A stretch of DNA of 64,000 nt from Coriaria nepalensis (taxonomy: Eukaryota; Streptophyta; Magnoliopsida; Cucurbitales; Coriariaceae), in the NCBI GenBank assembly GCA_027186245.1, contig CP114481.1, forward strand, positions 2,216,501 through 2,280,500, in the 5' to 3' direction. A model generated the notes under the pieces. That model searched no databases, was not told the DNA's origin, and saw nothing but the letters and a program-made list of their open reading frames with translations. Shown piece by piece: positions 1-13,300 of the stretch (within the stretch, counting starts at the first letter, position 1; each line of letters opens with the position of its first letter). The translations under genes and the position numbers were made by a program.

Positions 1-1800
1 TATCTTTATATTATGCATTTAAAATGTATAATAAAAAACATGAACCAAGAGGGATAAAAACATGAACCAAGAGATATTTATGAAAGCCCAGGCTGTCTAA
101 GTTATGAATGTACGAAGGATCAAATTGAGATTGTGAGATATTAACTTGCGAATTACGAGGAATAATGAGCGGAATTTAATACAGGGAGAAAGGAGATAGA
201 GAGGGATGCATATTGAATAGACTAAATTGGACATGATGATGGAGAGACATCAAAAGTTAGAGTTAGAATTGGAGGACTAGAAGAAGCGAAAAGAGATGGT
301 GAAGTTATAGCTATAGGATAGTTAGAAGGTGGAGACCATATAACAAGAGCACTTGAGAAAAGAGTATTATTATGGCTAGAAACTGCAATGCATTGACACT
401 AGATGTAAAAGAATTTAATGTATTTTTCTACTATACAATAAGCATAGAATTAGACTGCACTCTTTGATTAGGAACCCATGTAAGATCATTCCTTGACCTT
501 GGACGTGTTTAGGTAAGTTAACCGCAACGGCAAAGTAATTAACCTCAATAGTATATATTTGTTCTATCCATTAACTTACATTGTGAACAACATATCTCAA
601 TGTACAATAATGATAACAATGTTAGATATGGATAAGCAAAATATATAGAAAATAGTAAAAACAATGAAACAATACTCGTAACAGAAAAAGTAAACAGAAT
701 ATGTCAATAGAGTGCAAACAGAAATAAAATGTAACACAGAATCCATACACAAAAACAAAATATAAAACAGTTTGTATTACATAATCTGTAAGCAGAAACA
801 AAATGCAAGAGAATAATCAATACTTTAAACATATAAATATATAAAATATATGAACAAATGGCAAATTGAATCACAAACCTGAGGCCCGTGAAATATACTA
901 TCCTAAAAACATATTTACCCTCATTTCGTCGGTATTTTATATGTTATGTCATTTATCTCGTAAGATACAATAGAGAACGAATTAGATAATGCATCACTAA
1001 CTAATTCCGATGAACTCAAAAGCTGTAAGAACAATATCACATTAAGGAGCTAAGAACTTTATAGAGAAATTTATTATCTAAAAGGAGGAGGATTTTTCTG
1101 TGTCTTTACAAATGATCAAAGAAAGTCAATTTTTAAGTTCATGGGAGGATAATTTTCATATGATTTTAATATAAATTTGTTGGCACTTTCATTTGTGTCA
1201 AATTCACAATTAAAAACAAATTAAGAGCCAAAATTAATCCAGGAGTTACATAATTGAATAATCAAACCATAATTGTTATTGGCTTTACTTCTCAGAGAAA
1301 TTTAACGAAAAGTGCAAAACATGGCCAAGAGACTTGGAGTTGATATGAATCAAAATTCGGCACACCTAGGTAAGTGCGGGAGCACGCGAAGAAGATAGAA
1401 GCGCGGAAGAGATACCATTATCACTAACATTATTATATATCAATAATTAGGTAATATTATATAAATACTCATCTTATTTGTTTAATTTTCAATATAGGAC
1501 AAACTAAATTTTTTCACTTCAATTAGTGTACTTAGAGTATCAATTTATGATTCACCTATTTGTTATCTGGAACGTATTACATATCATTTCGAATTTCTAA
1601 CTGAGAACCTGAATTCGTACTTATTATTTCACTTACATAAACAGGTTCCAACTAAAAATAAAACCTAAATAGAGCATCTTGATAAGACATTTCTCCGACA
1701 AACAATTATATCGTCTGTACTTATAATATGCCACAGGTTGTCAAAAGTCTAATTCATTTTCTTCTATTCAGATTTTCGATGGAATTTTTTGGTCACTTCC
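1..1800. other. AT-rich intergenic DNA, no gene seen
   Basis: No reading frame longer than about 60 codons and no recognisable domain on either strand. The stretch is AT-rich with short A runs. It ends where a copia relic begins. I see no repeat unit or terminal structure that would assign it to a named element. Confidence 0.5.
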
Positions 1801-1839
1801 AATTCAACTAATACTCGTGGCTCTTGCAAGACTAAAGTT

Positions 1840-2540
1840 ACATGCAAGTTGAAGAGATTTGGAATGGACACCTGCAATCCAGTTACTACACTAGTCGATA
1901 GTGGATTAGAATTCTAAAAGAATGACAAAGGTGATGTCGATCCTACCTACTTCAAGAGCTTAGTTGGGATCTTATGTTATTTGACATGCACCCAAACGAT
2001 GTTTTATATGGCGTAGGTTTAATCAGCAGATATATGGAGACACCAGATAATTCTCATCTTAATGCTGCAAAGAGGATACTTCGCTACCTAAAAGGTATCA
2101 TTAATGAAGGATTTCTTTATACATCTACTGATGAATTTAAAGCCATTGGCTATTCAAATAGTGATTGGGGAAGAGGCTTAGATGAAAGAAAAAGTACAAC
2201 ATGTTTCGTACATTTTGATCGGAGAAACGACATTCACTTGGTCGGCCGAGAAGCAACAGATAGTGATGCTTTCGTCATGTGAAGCATAGTATGTCGCCAC
2301 AAATTCGGCCATGTGTCATGCTATTTGGGTGAGAAACATGCTGATATACCAAGGATTCCCTTAGGAAAATCCCACAGAGATTCACATTAATAACAAATCA
2401 GCTATTGCACTCGCAAGAAATCTAGTTTTTCAAGAAAAAAAATAAAAAATATTGATATTCGTTTCGATTTCATACAGGAGCGATGAAGGAAGTCGAGTTA
2501 CTTTCATGCAGATCAAATAACAAAGGGATAATGATCTTAG
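1840..2540 (+). mobile_element. Ty1/copia relic: end of reverse transcriptase and RNase H
   Basis: The plus-strand frames, read across several frameshifts and stops, give the end of a copia polyprotein. A first piece reads SLVGILCYLT. A piece at 1974-2282 holds RYMETP, HLNAAKRILRYLKG and a YSNSDWGRGLDERKSTT-type block, the signature of copia RNase H. After a stop the frame continues with YVATNSAMCHAIWV and NNKSAIALARN. In living elements this region reads SxYSDADWAGxxDxRKSTSG, then AEYxA and DNxSAI. I see no LTR, primer-binding site or upstream gag/integrase, so this is a 3'-end fragment. It is not in the family of the 26.6-32.4 kb element, whose RNase H differs clearly. Confidence 0.85.
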
Positions 2541-2559
2541 AAGGAGAGATCAAGGAAAA

Positions 2560-2885
2560 AAAAATTATAATAATAAGAATCAATATCATTTAGAGCTGTG
2601 AATGGCGGCCGGAAAAGCCAGAATGGAATTTAGGGTTGCATGGGGGAGAACTAGGTTTTTTGACCCATCATCATAAAAGTATAAAATCCTTGACATATAA
2701 GTGAATGGTTCCTAAGACCTATATTAGGGAGCCCTACTGCTCTTTGAAGAGAAGGATCGCAAATCTCACAACTAAATACTTTGTGAACAGGAATAAACAC
2801 TAAGACAAAATATTATCTTTATTTTATTAAAATTCTTATTAAGTATTTAAATTTTAAACGGATAGTTAATGAGTAAGAGAGTATT
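2560..2885. other. short intergenic stretch
   Basis: Purine-rich sequence following the copia relic (about 2530-2570), then AT-rich DNA. I could not find a copy of prenyltransferase exons 8 to 10 here, although the pseudogene at 2896-3240 would place them on this side. Confidence 0.4.
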
Positions 2886-2895
2886 AATTTTCACA

Positions 2896-3240
2896 ACCTG
2901 AGGCATGAGAATTGCAGCTAAAATAGCCGTCATAAGACTAAAAACCAAAATTCCAGTTTCTAGCTCATTAAGTACCGAGGAACGCAATGTTTCTAGCGCC
3001 GAACTTTATTGCAAGTATGTCTTACCCCAAACCTGTAACATGTAAAATTAATAATAATTATACTCATTTTTGTTTTATTTTATTTCATTTATCGGGTAGT
3101 TGTAAAGAGATTTGATATATATATATATATATTGAATACTACTTGGAATCTGTCTTAATATCTGGACGATCTTTGACTAAGGAAAAGTCAAATTCATAAA
3201 TAACTCCCATTATCGTGATATGGAATATAGCTGGACTTCA
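2896..3240 (-). pseudogene. UbiA aromatic prenyltransferase pseudogene, exons 6 and 7
   Basis: Two minus-strand segments match exons 6 and 7 of the intact gene at 8771-13782. The exon-6 copy (about 3158-3240) encodes FSLVKDRPDIKTDSK, so the second Asp-rich motif KDxPDxxGD survives except that its Gly is now Thr. The exon-7 copy (about 2896-3038) begins after a TTACAG acceptor and ends at CCTCAG|GT. It holds FGARNIAFLGT and FSLMTAILAAILMPQ in different frames, with stops between them. Splice borders and the intron between the two exons are kept. It is therefore a genomic duplicate, not a retrocopy, and it lies in the same orientation as the intact gene about 6 kb away. The other exons were not found. 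Confidence 0.85.
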
Positions 3241-5314
3241 AGAAAGGGAATATATATATATGTGTGTGTGTAATATATGGCATGTTACAAGTTCTACATG
3301 TTCATGTTTCTTGTAATAAAAAGTGTTGAAAGGCAAATATTTCCCTTTCAATGATGGCAGCATTTTGGCACGCGCCCGCACGCATGCATCTTTTTATTAT
3401 AAACTTAATGAAAATTAAGAAATATCACAAACACATTATAACTAAAATAAAACGTTAATAAATTAGGGGTGCACGAATCCCATGTGGTGATGCTAACCTG
3501 TCAACGTCCAAAACCTAACGCCCACCGAACCAATTCCAAACCGAACCACAAATCAGTAACTCATGCTGTGATTAGAAATAAATTTGGGATTTTAGATTTT
3601 AAAAAGTGATTTTCGTAATGATTATGAAAATTATTGTTGGAGAGAAAAGAATTAAATTTTAAATACAAAATCTCGTTTGGTTCACTTTAGTTGAAAATTG
3701 AATTCTAAATCATATTTTCTTTTGGTTGTACGTACGATTCTGATCATGTATAATACAAAACAGAATATACCAATCAAGAATAATTTTTAATAAGAACATT
3801 CTCTATTCGTATATTTGAAATCATTAGTTATTTGATAATAGGTCGAAAATAAGAATATAATTGATAAAGTATAAGAAATCAACCTAAAACCTAGAACTCA
3901 ATCATGTTTCTATCTTTCTAAACCAATAACTTTATCTGAGAAAAAGATCTTGATATGGATCATGAACTCAGACTAAGAGACGTCTTATGAGATATGGGTT
4001 TGAAAAAGTAGAAAAGACCTCGGTTTGGGAAAGAAAAACAGACCTCGGACGGGGAAAACAAAAAAAACCTCAATCTGGGAAAAGAGAAATGACCTTAGTC
4101 TGGAAAGAAAAATGGGAAATCCCGGTCTAAGTCTCGGTCTCAACACACTCAATGCCTCAAAATTGTGAAATCGTATAAATGTGCAATGCAAAAACTACTT
4201 TTAATAGTTTTTGCATTTCGCAATTATCTTCGATTTACGAGACAAAAATGAAAACCGATTTTAGGATTTTTCTAACACGAAAATTGAAACCAAACTGTGT
4301 TTTCGGAGGAAATTTTTCATGTTTCATGTTTTGAAACTATCCCCTACCTCCACCTGAATTCACTCCAACCCTGATCGACAATTTGTGGGTCTACCCCTGG
4401 TTGTATGTATAATTATATTATGAAAAATGATAAGAAGATTAAATTGATTAATGACTAGCAAGTGATGGCATATGAATAGTTGACAATTAATCCTTCTTTG
4501 AAACAAGTATTTCTAAATTTGATATCTCTACCGTTATCTATATTATATACTCTTCATATTAGTATTAGCTCTTCATATTTCTTTATATTAACATTTAAGA
4601 GTAAAATTCCAATATTAGTACTACCTCTTTATATTAAATTTTTTTTTTTTAAATAAAAGGGCTGCTTAAAATTAATAAATGGAAATTTCATTTTCGATTT
4701 TCCAATATAACATATAATTTACCTTTAATTTGATTATTAATTTAGGAAAAAATATATATCAACTATAATTGAGATAATTTGACCATTAAATTAGAAGTTG
4801 AAAAGATATTTTTTTTAAAAAAAAAACCTTATAAATTATAATAATATGAATATTAGATCATGATAGAAGTTAAAAAAAACTTTTAATTTGATTATTAATT
4901 TTTAATGATTTTTAATTGGATGGATTAATGGGAAAAATGAAAAGTTTTTTTGTACACTTTCCTTGATTTAGTATAAATAGGAAATTAAGCCCACCGATGT
5001 TTGTTTAAAGGATGCTTATGGTTAGAGAGGGTTACAGGGTCTACCAATGGTGTTAGCATATTGAAGTCATTAATATTATGTATGTCACTATTTTTATATC
5101 TTATATATTATTATTTTCTAATAATTAAGCATTATTTATATAATAATATTTTAACAAATTTTAATTGATTACTATAAAGTAATTGATCTTCATGATTTAC
5201 ACTAAAATTTCTGTCAATTAAATTTGAATCAAACTTCCATATATATATATATATATATACCCATTTTTAGATTACTTCACTTTAATTTAATCATTTATTA
5301 AAAGAAAATATTGA

Positions 5315-5345
<31 letters not shown>

Positions 5346-5905
5346 TTATATAAACTTGTCAACTACTCTATCCCAAAATATTACTTTTCAACTTCCATTT
5401 AAATATTAAACACGATATTAAATTAGACATTAAATTAGACATTTAATTAGACATTAATAAGCTCTAATTAGTTTCAATCCATTTAATTGAATATTAGTCT
5501 AAATCGACTCTCATCGAATCACATGACTCTTGCATGTCATCTTATCAAATACTTCTTGAATTTACTCTCATCAAATGTCTTTTAAATATTAAGTCATGGA
5601 TGTAAAATTTTTCTATATAAAAAAAAATCACCGATGAGTAGTAAATGATAAGCTTTACAATTCATTTCTTAAGTTCATGCGTGTTCAACTTCCATGATCA
5701 TGAATTTTCGATCGATCTTGAAAGCTTCACTTGAGAATTTCTCTTTCAATTCCTACATAAAATTTTAAGTCATAGTTGGTGACACCTTTTTTTTTAAAAT
5801 TTATGTTTCATAATTATTTTTTACTGTATATATATTTAATTATAACATTAACTTATTTAATATAATTTTAATATAATCTATATAAAAATAAAAATCTCTA
5901 TCATA

Positions 5906-5942
<37 letters not shown>

Positions 5943-6850
5943 TTTCTTGTCGAAATTAACTAAATTTAAATATGATATATATTAAATTTTTTTCTCAAAT
6001 AAAACATATTTTTCTTCCTATTTCCCCGTGCACGCATGGTATAAAAACAAGTTTCCCTTTATGACCACACATTACAATTCCACAACCAGCCTTACATTGT
6101 GCTAATACTAATATTAGAAGTTAAAGTCAACGCTGTGACTTTTCAAATCGATAAACTAAATTATTTAATAAAAATAAAAAATAAAAATTATTGACCCCCA
6201 GAACAATAATAATAATAATTATAGCAATACTAGATTAAGACTACACAAGTTACCAAAATACCATGTGACGTCATATGGACACAAACCTTACGTATCGGTC
6301 TTTAAATCCCATCCGACGTCAAATTTTATAAGCAAAATTATATATTTTTCTTTGAATAATAAGCAAAATTCTAACGTAAACTCTTATCTCAAAATTTTTT
6401 TTTTTTTTTTCTCACCCATTAATTTTTTATGTTTATGTATTTTCCTCTCAAAAGCTTAAAAAGAAATGTTTATATTTTCATATTTTCTGCCAACTACTCT
6501 ACTCACAGGAAGAACAAGAGGGAGAAGAGAAACTGATGTAAGAAATGTATTCATAAGAGAATGGTTTCAATGCACAACCCGATTATTTTTCTTAAGACTT
6601 AATTCATAAGAAATAAATAAAATACTTCAAGTTTAAGTGTCAAATAACATTTCTTTTTGGGTACTCAAAAGGAGAGGTTCAAAGAAGAGAAAGGAATCCC
6701 AGATGACAGAGACAACAATGATAAGAATAAGAATAAGTAACGATGGTGTGAGCATGTATTGCAAAAACATGTTAAGGATAATCGTAATTCAAAGCAGACG
6801 AAGAACCCAAAGCCAAGTTGGCTAGAATTTCGTGTTCATAATGTATTGTA
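3241..6850. other. intergenic DNA with microsatellites; one hAT-like terminus
   Basis: No gene recognised. Simple repeats include (AT)n near 5240-5260 and 5322-5346 and (ATT)n at about 5906-5941. At 3464-3474 the sequence TAGGGGTGCAC is followed by a run rich in CCGAACC/AAACCGAACC. This is the usual look of a plant hAT-type terminus and its subterminal repeats. Its exact reverse complement occurs at 52351-52361. No partner terminus was found nearby. Open frames at 6265-6459 and 6637-6825 have low-complexity composition and no family resemblance. Confidence 0.45.
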
Positions 6851-6854
6851 ATAG

Positions 6855-7197
6855 TCTCAGTTTTTATGGGATATATGTCCATTTTATGAAACATAAGGAA
6901 TCTAAGGGTTTGCTTGGTTTTAAGCTGTGGGGTCGGCTTTTTTTATATATACAAGTGTGCTCATATAATACAAATAATTGAAAATGATATACTGATTCAG
7001 TTAAAGATAAATTAATAGGAGTTGAACATATTTTATAATTGTGCTAGGGTAGCAAGAGTACGGATGGGAAATCCAAATCTGATTTAGGTGGAACATGACG
7101 TTGTCGATTAAGTCGGTAGCTGCTCTCTTTACCAAATTTCGTTGTAGTTAGTTTATAGAAGGGATCAACCAGATTCATGATGTTGACATAGATAAGT
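6855..7197 (+). pseudogene. inverted copy of prenyltransferase intron 2 and exon 3
   Basis: This plus-strand stretch matches the reverse complement of about 11835-12125, covering part of intron 2 and all of exon 3 of the intact minus-strand prenyltransferase gene. The first Asp-rich motif is preserved as NQIHDVDIDK at the 3' end, but several stops and at least one frameshift break the frame. Intron sequence is copied too (for example the shared AAATTAATAGGAGTT stretch), so the event was a DNA-level inverted duplication. Homology stops at the exon-3 donor position. From about 7229 an unrelated dispersed repeat begins. Confidence 0.88.
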
Positions 7198-7228
7198 GTT
7201 TTTCCTCACTTCAATTTGTCTTTTTTTA

Positions 7229-7708
7229 TAATTCCCTACTCTAACACTATAATCAGATCAATAATGAAGCAAATAATAATTCAAAACATCAAGAAAACAT
7301 ATACCATCAAGAATCACGTTGATTTATCGATCGGTTATTACAAATTTTATACGATTAACTCAATAATCTGAATAATTTGAAAATATTAAAACTCGAAATT
7401 CTTCTTGCATGGATCATGAAATTTGACCTAAAAACATAAGTTTTAATCGTTATAACAAGACGAAATATAAACCAATTATCAATTTAAAATCTCTATTTTT
7501 CCGATTTTATATATTTGATAAATAGTTAATATTTAAGCAATATTTTCTATGCACAAATTCGAGCAAACATATTTGCCATGAAAAACTTATTTGAATCATA
7601 TATTATAACCATACGTATATAAAAGCAATATTTTGCAAATCATAATATCATCAAAATCAAGCAAGCATATATGAGCACTCGAATTTAATGACATACGAAT
7701 ATGATTAC
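7229..7708. repeat. dispersed repeat, copy 1 (partner 23338-23850)
   Basis: About 480 bp that recurs in the same orientation at 23338-23850 with many substitutions and small indels. Both copies start at ATAATTCCCTACTCTAACAC and end near AACATACGAATATG or a variant of it. Neither copy has a long reading frame or clear terminal inverted repeats. An internal or LTR piece of an old retroelement is possible but unproven. It abuts the inverted exon-3 pseudogene, while the second copy lies near the duplicated prenyltransferase promoter block. Confidence 0.75.
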
Positions 7709-8770
7709 TACCGGCCGGAAGCCTATTGGCCGCACACGTTTGGTAGACCCCAAAAATCTCTTCTTTTTAGGTATTTTCCGAAGATTTTCCTCTCTCCCTA
7801 TTGCATTTTAACGTTTTTTGAAGTTATGGAATGATTGAAATCAATCAAAAATGAACACGGTGAAGGAAAGAAGCGCAAAAGGAAGAAAACCATCTGTTGC
7901 AAAAAAAAATTCAGGAGGGAGCATTACTTGTGCAACAAGAGAATTTGCTCACCAAATGGGAGACTTGGTCAAATTTCCTAAAAACTCTCCTAACTGGCTC
8001 ACCAAGTAAGAGTGCTAGCTAAGTAATTTTGTTTGAACTCCAAACACATTTTGTTTTTAAATAGAGGACTTCACCAACAGAAAAAGTAGAGTTCTTCCAA
8101 AGGAAGGAGCCCTCCCAAAGTGAGCACTTAGAACCCACAAAATACTGGTTCTACTCATCATCAAGGAAGAGAGCAACCTTAACAAAATCGGTTCTTCTTT
8201 GCTTCACTTCAAACTTTAACCCGCATAAAACCGGTTGGTTCCATCCAAGTTTTGCAACTCACCAAACAACAACCCGCACAAAACTAGTTGATGTCTTTTA
8301 TTATCGCTTCTTAGGCTCTAGCTTATGTAATTTGATTAGAATGCTCATTCAATGTTCAATATCAATTTTATTATATAAGTTGTCGTGTATATATTTTTAC
8401 CATTATAGCTCAATAAATTTAGTATTCAAGAATCTTGAATCATTTAGCTTTCTATTATCTTCAATTGCTTTCATTTACTTCAAGTCAAATTTCTTTTCTG
8501 CACATGTAACTTTTTTCTGGTCAGTCAGTATAATTCAAAAAAATTTGTTGGCTAAAATAAGCCAACAACTTTCTTATAGCCCAATTTAAAATATAAATTT
8601 ATCCCTAACTCAAAATGTAATTACTTTTTCACTCATTAATTTTTAAAATTTAATTTACTAATTAAAATATATCACATAATTTAAAATAAGTTAATAAATA
8701 ATATAATATATTTTAACTGATAGACTAAATTTTATTTGGATCATTAAAATCTCTTTCTAGGAAATGAAAT
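7709..8770. other. intergenic DNA downstream of the prenyltransferase gene
   Basis: No supported gene. About 7740-8310 is less AT-rich, and several short blocks recur in it (ACCGG/AAAACCGG, CTCACCAA). It looks like an old repeat, possibly an LTR, but I found no second copy in the window. The frame at 8332-8589 is hydrophobic and low in complexity and is not credited. The prenyltransferase 3' UTR and polyadenylation site must lie in about 8600-8770. Confidence 0.4.
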
Positions 8771-9728
8771 TTAAATAAAAGGGAATAACATAATCTCAGC
8801 ATACTTTAGATTCCATAAAAATATGTAGAATTTATAGTTTGCTTCCTGCACCCAAAAAAAAAAAAAAAAAGTTAGGTTATTTCGTAGCAAAGAAACTTAA
8901 TAAATGAACGGTATATATAACTTGGCCAAAAAAAAAAAAACCCCAAAAATCCGTATATAACTCACTCTTATAAATCATTAGAAGAACCTGAATAATTTAC
9001 CTTGGAATAATTTGCTTGGGCTAGTAATTTTCGTGCCTAAAATAGAAAATAAGATAGGAAGCACAAGATTAGTTGATCAAACTGATTCATTTTGTATATA
9101 AAATATTACTGCTCATAGAATACTTACGCCCAAATTATATTCATAGAAGAAACCAAAAAAAGAAGGTACCATAAATATTGAATCTATAGTCAAATTCAGA
9201 TCTTAACTATACTACTAGAAATGAAGATAGTAAAAGTAGGAATAGACCTTGTAAATAAGACATAATGCCATGATAACATTAGTTGGTATAAATACACCCA
9301 GCTTGAAACCAGCCTGAAAAATATATAAAAATAAAAATAAAAATAAAAATAAAAACCAATTAATCTCATAATTAAATGTAATTTTTGAGTAGCCTTAACA
9401 CGTGAGAGTGATTACATTCTCCATTCTTTTTCTAATGTGATTACATAAATTTCGTTTGTAATCATTTATCTAATCTATAATTTTACCCTTATAAAATGAA
9501 ATTTTTTCAATTTGGCCCCAAAAAAAATATAAGTACGTAAAATTGCAAAATTAAGCATTAATTATTCATTAAAATATGATTTTAATAACCTGAGGAACCA
9601 AAATTGCAGTGATAATAGCCGCCATATGAGTAAGAAGAATAATCCCAGTGCTGAGAAACACTATTTTTCTAACTCCGTGCCTTATTGCAAATGTATCTAC
9701 TCCGAACCTGAAATATATATATATTTAT

Positions 9729-9765
<37 letters not shown>

Positions 9766-9862
9766 GAGGGAGGTGTAATTATTAGAAACTTCGTCTCTAA
9801 GCAATCAATCTAGTAAGTTGATCAGTAAACGTTAATAAAGACAAAACCTAAGTGGAAATTTG

Positions 9863-9894
<32 letters not shown>

Positions 9895-10276
9895 TATAGT
9901 GGAAATTGATATATAAATATGTATATAATATCTCAAATATTACTTAGAATCTCCTTCAATGTCTGGAAGATCTTTGACTAAGGCAAAGGCAGCCCCATAC
10001 ATAATTGCCATAATTATGATGTAGGACAAAGCTGGGCTGGAGAAAAAAAAAAAAAAACCATAAACGCATGTCATGTATTATTATATTGATATGAATGTGA
10101 CTAAAATAATGCAACCTCAAATTTTGTCTTCATGAGTGTTGTAGTAAAAATTGTTTATATATAGTTGTAGTGAGATTGAAAGGGGAATTATAATAAAACT
10201 AACTTCCATTCAAATGCAAGTCCAATAGAAGCTCTGCAGGCAGTATATATGCCAACATTGAACAAGCACATTAACT

Positions 10277-10316
<40 letters not shown>

Positions 10317-13300
10317 AGGAAAAAGGAAAAAAGAGACCATCTTTGTGTTATAAACTTTCAAGACATTGACATATCGATGTTAACGACGTTAATAAGTCGA
10401 CCTTCAATTCCTAATGAAATTCTTAACTAAAAGGAAACTATATGAGATAGACATCTTTTTCTAATAAAGAGCGTAATAAGTTACTTATTATTAACTGTTT
10501 AAATTTTTAAGAAAATCGATTATTTAATATGATATTAGAGTTATACTAAACATATAATTAGATTAATCATTACAAGTGTTCCATGTTATGTATAAAAAAA
10601 AAAATCTACAAGCAGATTCAAAATAACATCACACGTAAAGTAGCATTAATTGTAAAAAGAAAATATATCTCATATCTAAAAGAGAAGTTATTGGAATCCA
10701 ACATATAAGAAAGATAAATCAGTCTACTCATTTAATAAGCATGCCACATCATCGGTCTATCAGTCAACACAAAAACTTTGATCAAAGAGGTATGGGCATA
10801 ACAATTTTTATAAATTTTCAAAATTTTAAATTTTTATCGACATTAAATTAGAATTTTATATTATCTTGTCCCTTAAATTTTTTATAAATATATAATTTAA
10901 AATCAATTTAGTTTTGAATTATTTTTAGATATAAATTTTAATTTATTTCATTATAATTTTTTAAAATATTAAAATTTAAATAATATTTTTCACTAAAAAA
11001 AGAAGTATAATTCTTTATATCTAAGGACTACATTAGGTATACAATATATTTAATGTTTTAATATAAATTTACCGTATTATAAACCTTTCACACTATATTC
11101 CTAATTATTTTTTTAGTTTTATTATATAGTCTACCCTTTCTATATCAAATTCTTGAATCCACCGCTACAAGAAGGGGACTATGTCATATTTTAATATAAA
11201 TGATATAAATCTATAACATACTTGAGGCAGCATACTTCACCTTATATATGTATGAATATGAACTATATGATATATGTATATTAATCATATATTTTTCATG
11301 CAAGATTAAATTTAGAATACATCGAGATTGGCATGTTTCTAGTTATCGGTCTTTGCCGGATATCTCTTAATATCTACTAGGTCATAGCTTGATAACCTAA
11401 AAAACAAAAAAAATTGTAACAATAATAATTAAATTAAATTAAATTAAATTAAAAAAACTTAAATAAATAGATGTAATAATTAACTTTACCGCTAACATAA
11501 CCAGCAAAACAGCAGGAGCAAATCTCTTCAATCTAAACGGAGGGGCAGAATAGACATAACCAACTAAAAGAGTTAGAAAGTAAAGTAAAGTAATCAATGG
11601 TCCCGATTCGTTCATTATAACAAGCAATAAACCCACAATTCCTGAAAATTTTACTATGCCCCAAGCTGATCTAAGGGACATATCTCCTGAAGGTATGGGC
11701 AAGTATGGTTTGTTTATCCTGTAATTACAATGCAATATGAACATAATTTGATTAGTACCCATCTGCTTATGGTCAGCATATTCAATTAATTAAAATATTT
11801 ATAAATAAAAGAATATTAATAGTAAAAATCATACTTATCTATGTCAACATCATGAATCTGGTTGATCCCTTCTATAAACCAGCTACAACAAAATCCGATA
11901 AAGACGGCAGCTACCGACTTAAGCGGCAGTGTGTTCCACCTTATTAGATGTGGATTTGCTATCCATACTCTTGCTGCCATAGCACTATTAGAAAATATGT
12001 TTAACTCCTATTAATTTAACTTGGATTTTATTAGTATTTTATGAACACTTGTATAAAACAGCTTACGCCAGTACTGCTTATGTTTTAGAAACTGAACATA
12101 CATCCCATAAACTCTTAAAATAACTAGACATATCCCGTGTATCGGTCGGACTGGGTCGTATCCGACCAGACAGTGTTATTATACGTAAAACTTTATTTTT
12201 CATGCTTGGTATCTTTGACAAGAACAAGCGAATCAAAGAGGGACGACGGAGGCCATTTGCCGCAATTGGCGGAGAAGGTGACGAGGGTTTGGAGGTAGTT
12301 GGGGATAAAATAGAAAAAAATAAGGAAAAATTCTGATAGAGCTATTTTAAGACAAAATTTTGGTGTTAAAAGCTAATTCGCCTTAAGTTTTAGGGATTAA
12401 GGAGAATTAGATTCATATGATATAAAGAATTAGATAAACTCTGATATAAATAATATAATATAAAGAAAATTAGATTCATATATGTATATCTATGTAACTT
12501 ACATCAATGTGATAATAGTTCTCTTGAAGACGAAAGGCCTTAAAAATCTCCACATTACATCAATAAACGCTTCAACTTTGTCCATGGCTTCATCATCAAG
12601 TTCTGTAGCTACTTCTATTTGCCTGCTAACCTGACACAATCATTTTAATTTATATGAATATTACTCTATTTTAGCCTAAGGATAACTTTTTTCACTAGTC
12701 CTTACATTATACATTAGCAAGTTATATATAAATCATACTTTTTTTTTTAATGTTTGTTATCATATTCATTTTAGTTGTAAAAATCAAATCATGTTTCCAT
12801 ACTTCTTCCTAATAACTCGAACTCAAGATCTATTGATAACTAAGTAGAAATGAACGAGTTATCGCCTCAATATGAGATTCTTCACAAAAACATCTTATCC
12901 GATATTTTCTTATTGATTTTGTTTCACATGAAGTGTATGATCCAGATTTACATTTTTTATTTTTTTACTTCCCTCATTAATTTCCAAATGTTTAATATCC
13001 GATTAAATAATGAGAATTTATATTAAAGTTTCATGACCAATTATATTATTGAGATAGAGAGTTTACTTTTTTTTAGAATTTTTTTTTTTATCGAACTAAA
13101 AAAAATTCATAGCAACTAATCAAATTATAACAATTCTCAATTTTTAAAAAAAAATTATTAATATCCAATCAATTAGTAACTAATTTTTAATACTTCAATT
13201 AAGAATTTAATTGCTACAAAAAAAATCATAACACTTTTAAAATTTTTATAATTAAAGAAATAAACAATACCTAATTAATTAGATAATGACACTTCATTAA

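Noticed and set aside
5240..5945. AT and ATT microsatellites as possible matrix-attachment or origin signals
   Set aside because: Such tracts are common in plant intergenic DNA, and nothing in the sequence specifically supports a functional role.
6265..6825. Two 62-64-codon plus-strand frames
   Set aside because: Low-complexity, AT-driven composition with no family resemblance or gene context.
11340..11410. Possible extra prenyltransferase exon between exons 4 and 5
   Set aside because: Exon 4 (ending GCG|GTAAAG) and exon 5 (after TTTTGCAG) join in phase and in the expected family order. This segment has no counterpart in the family.
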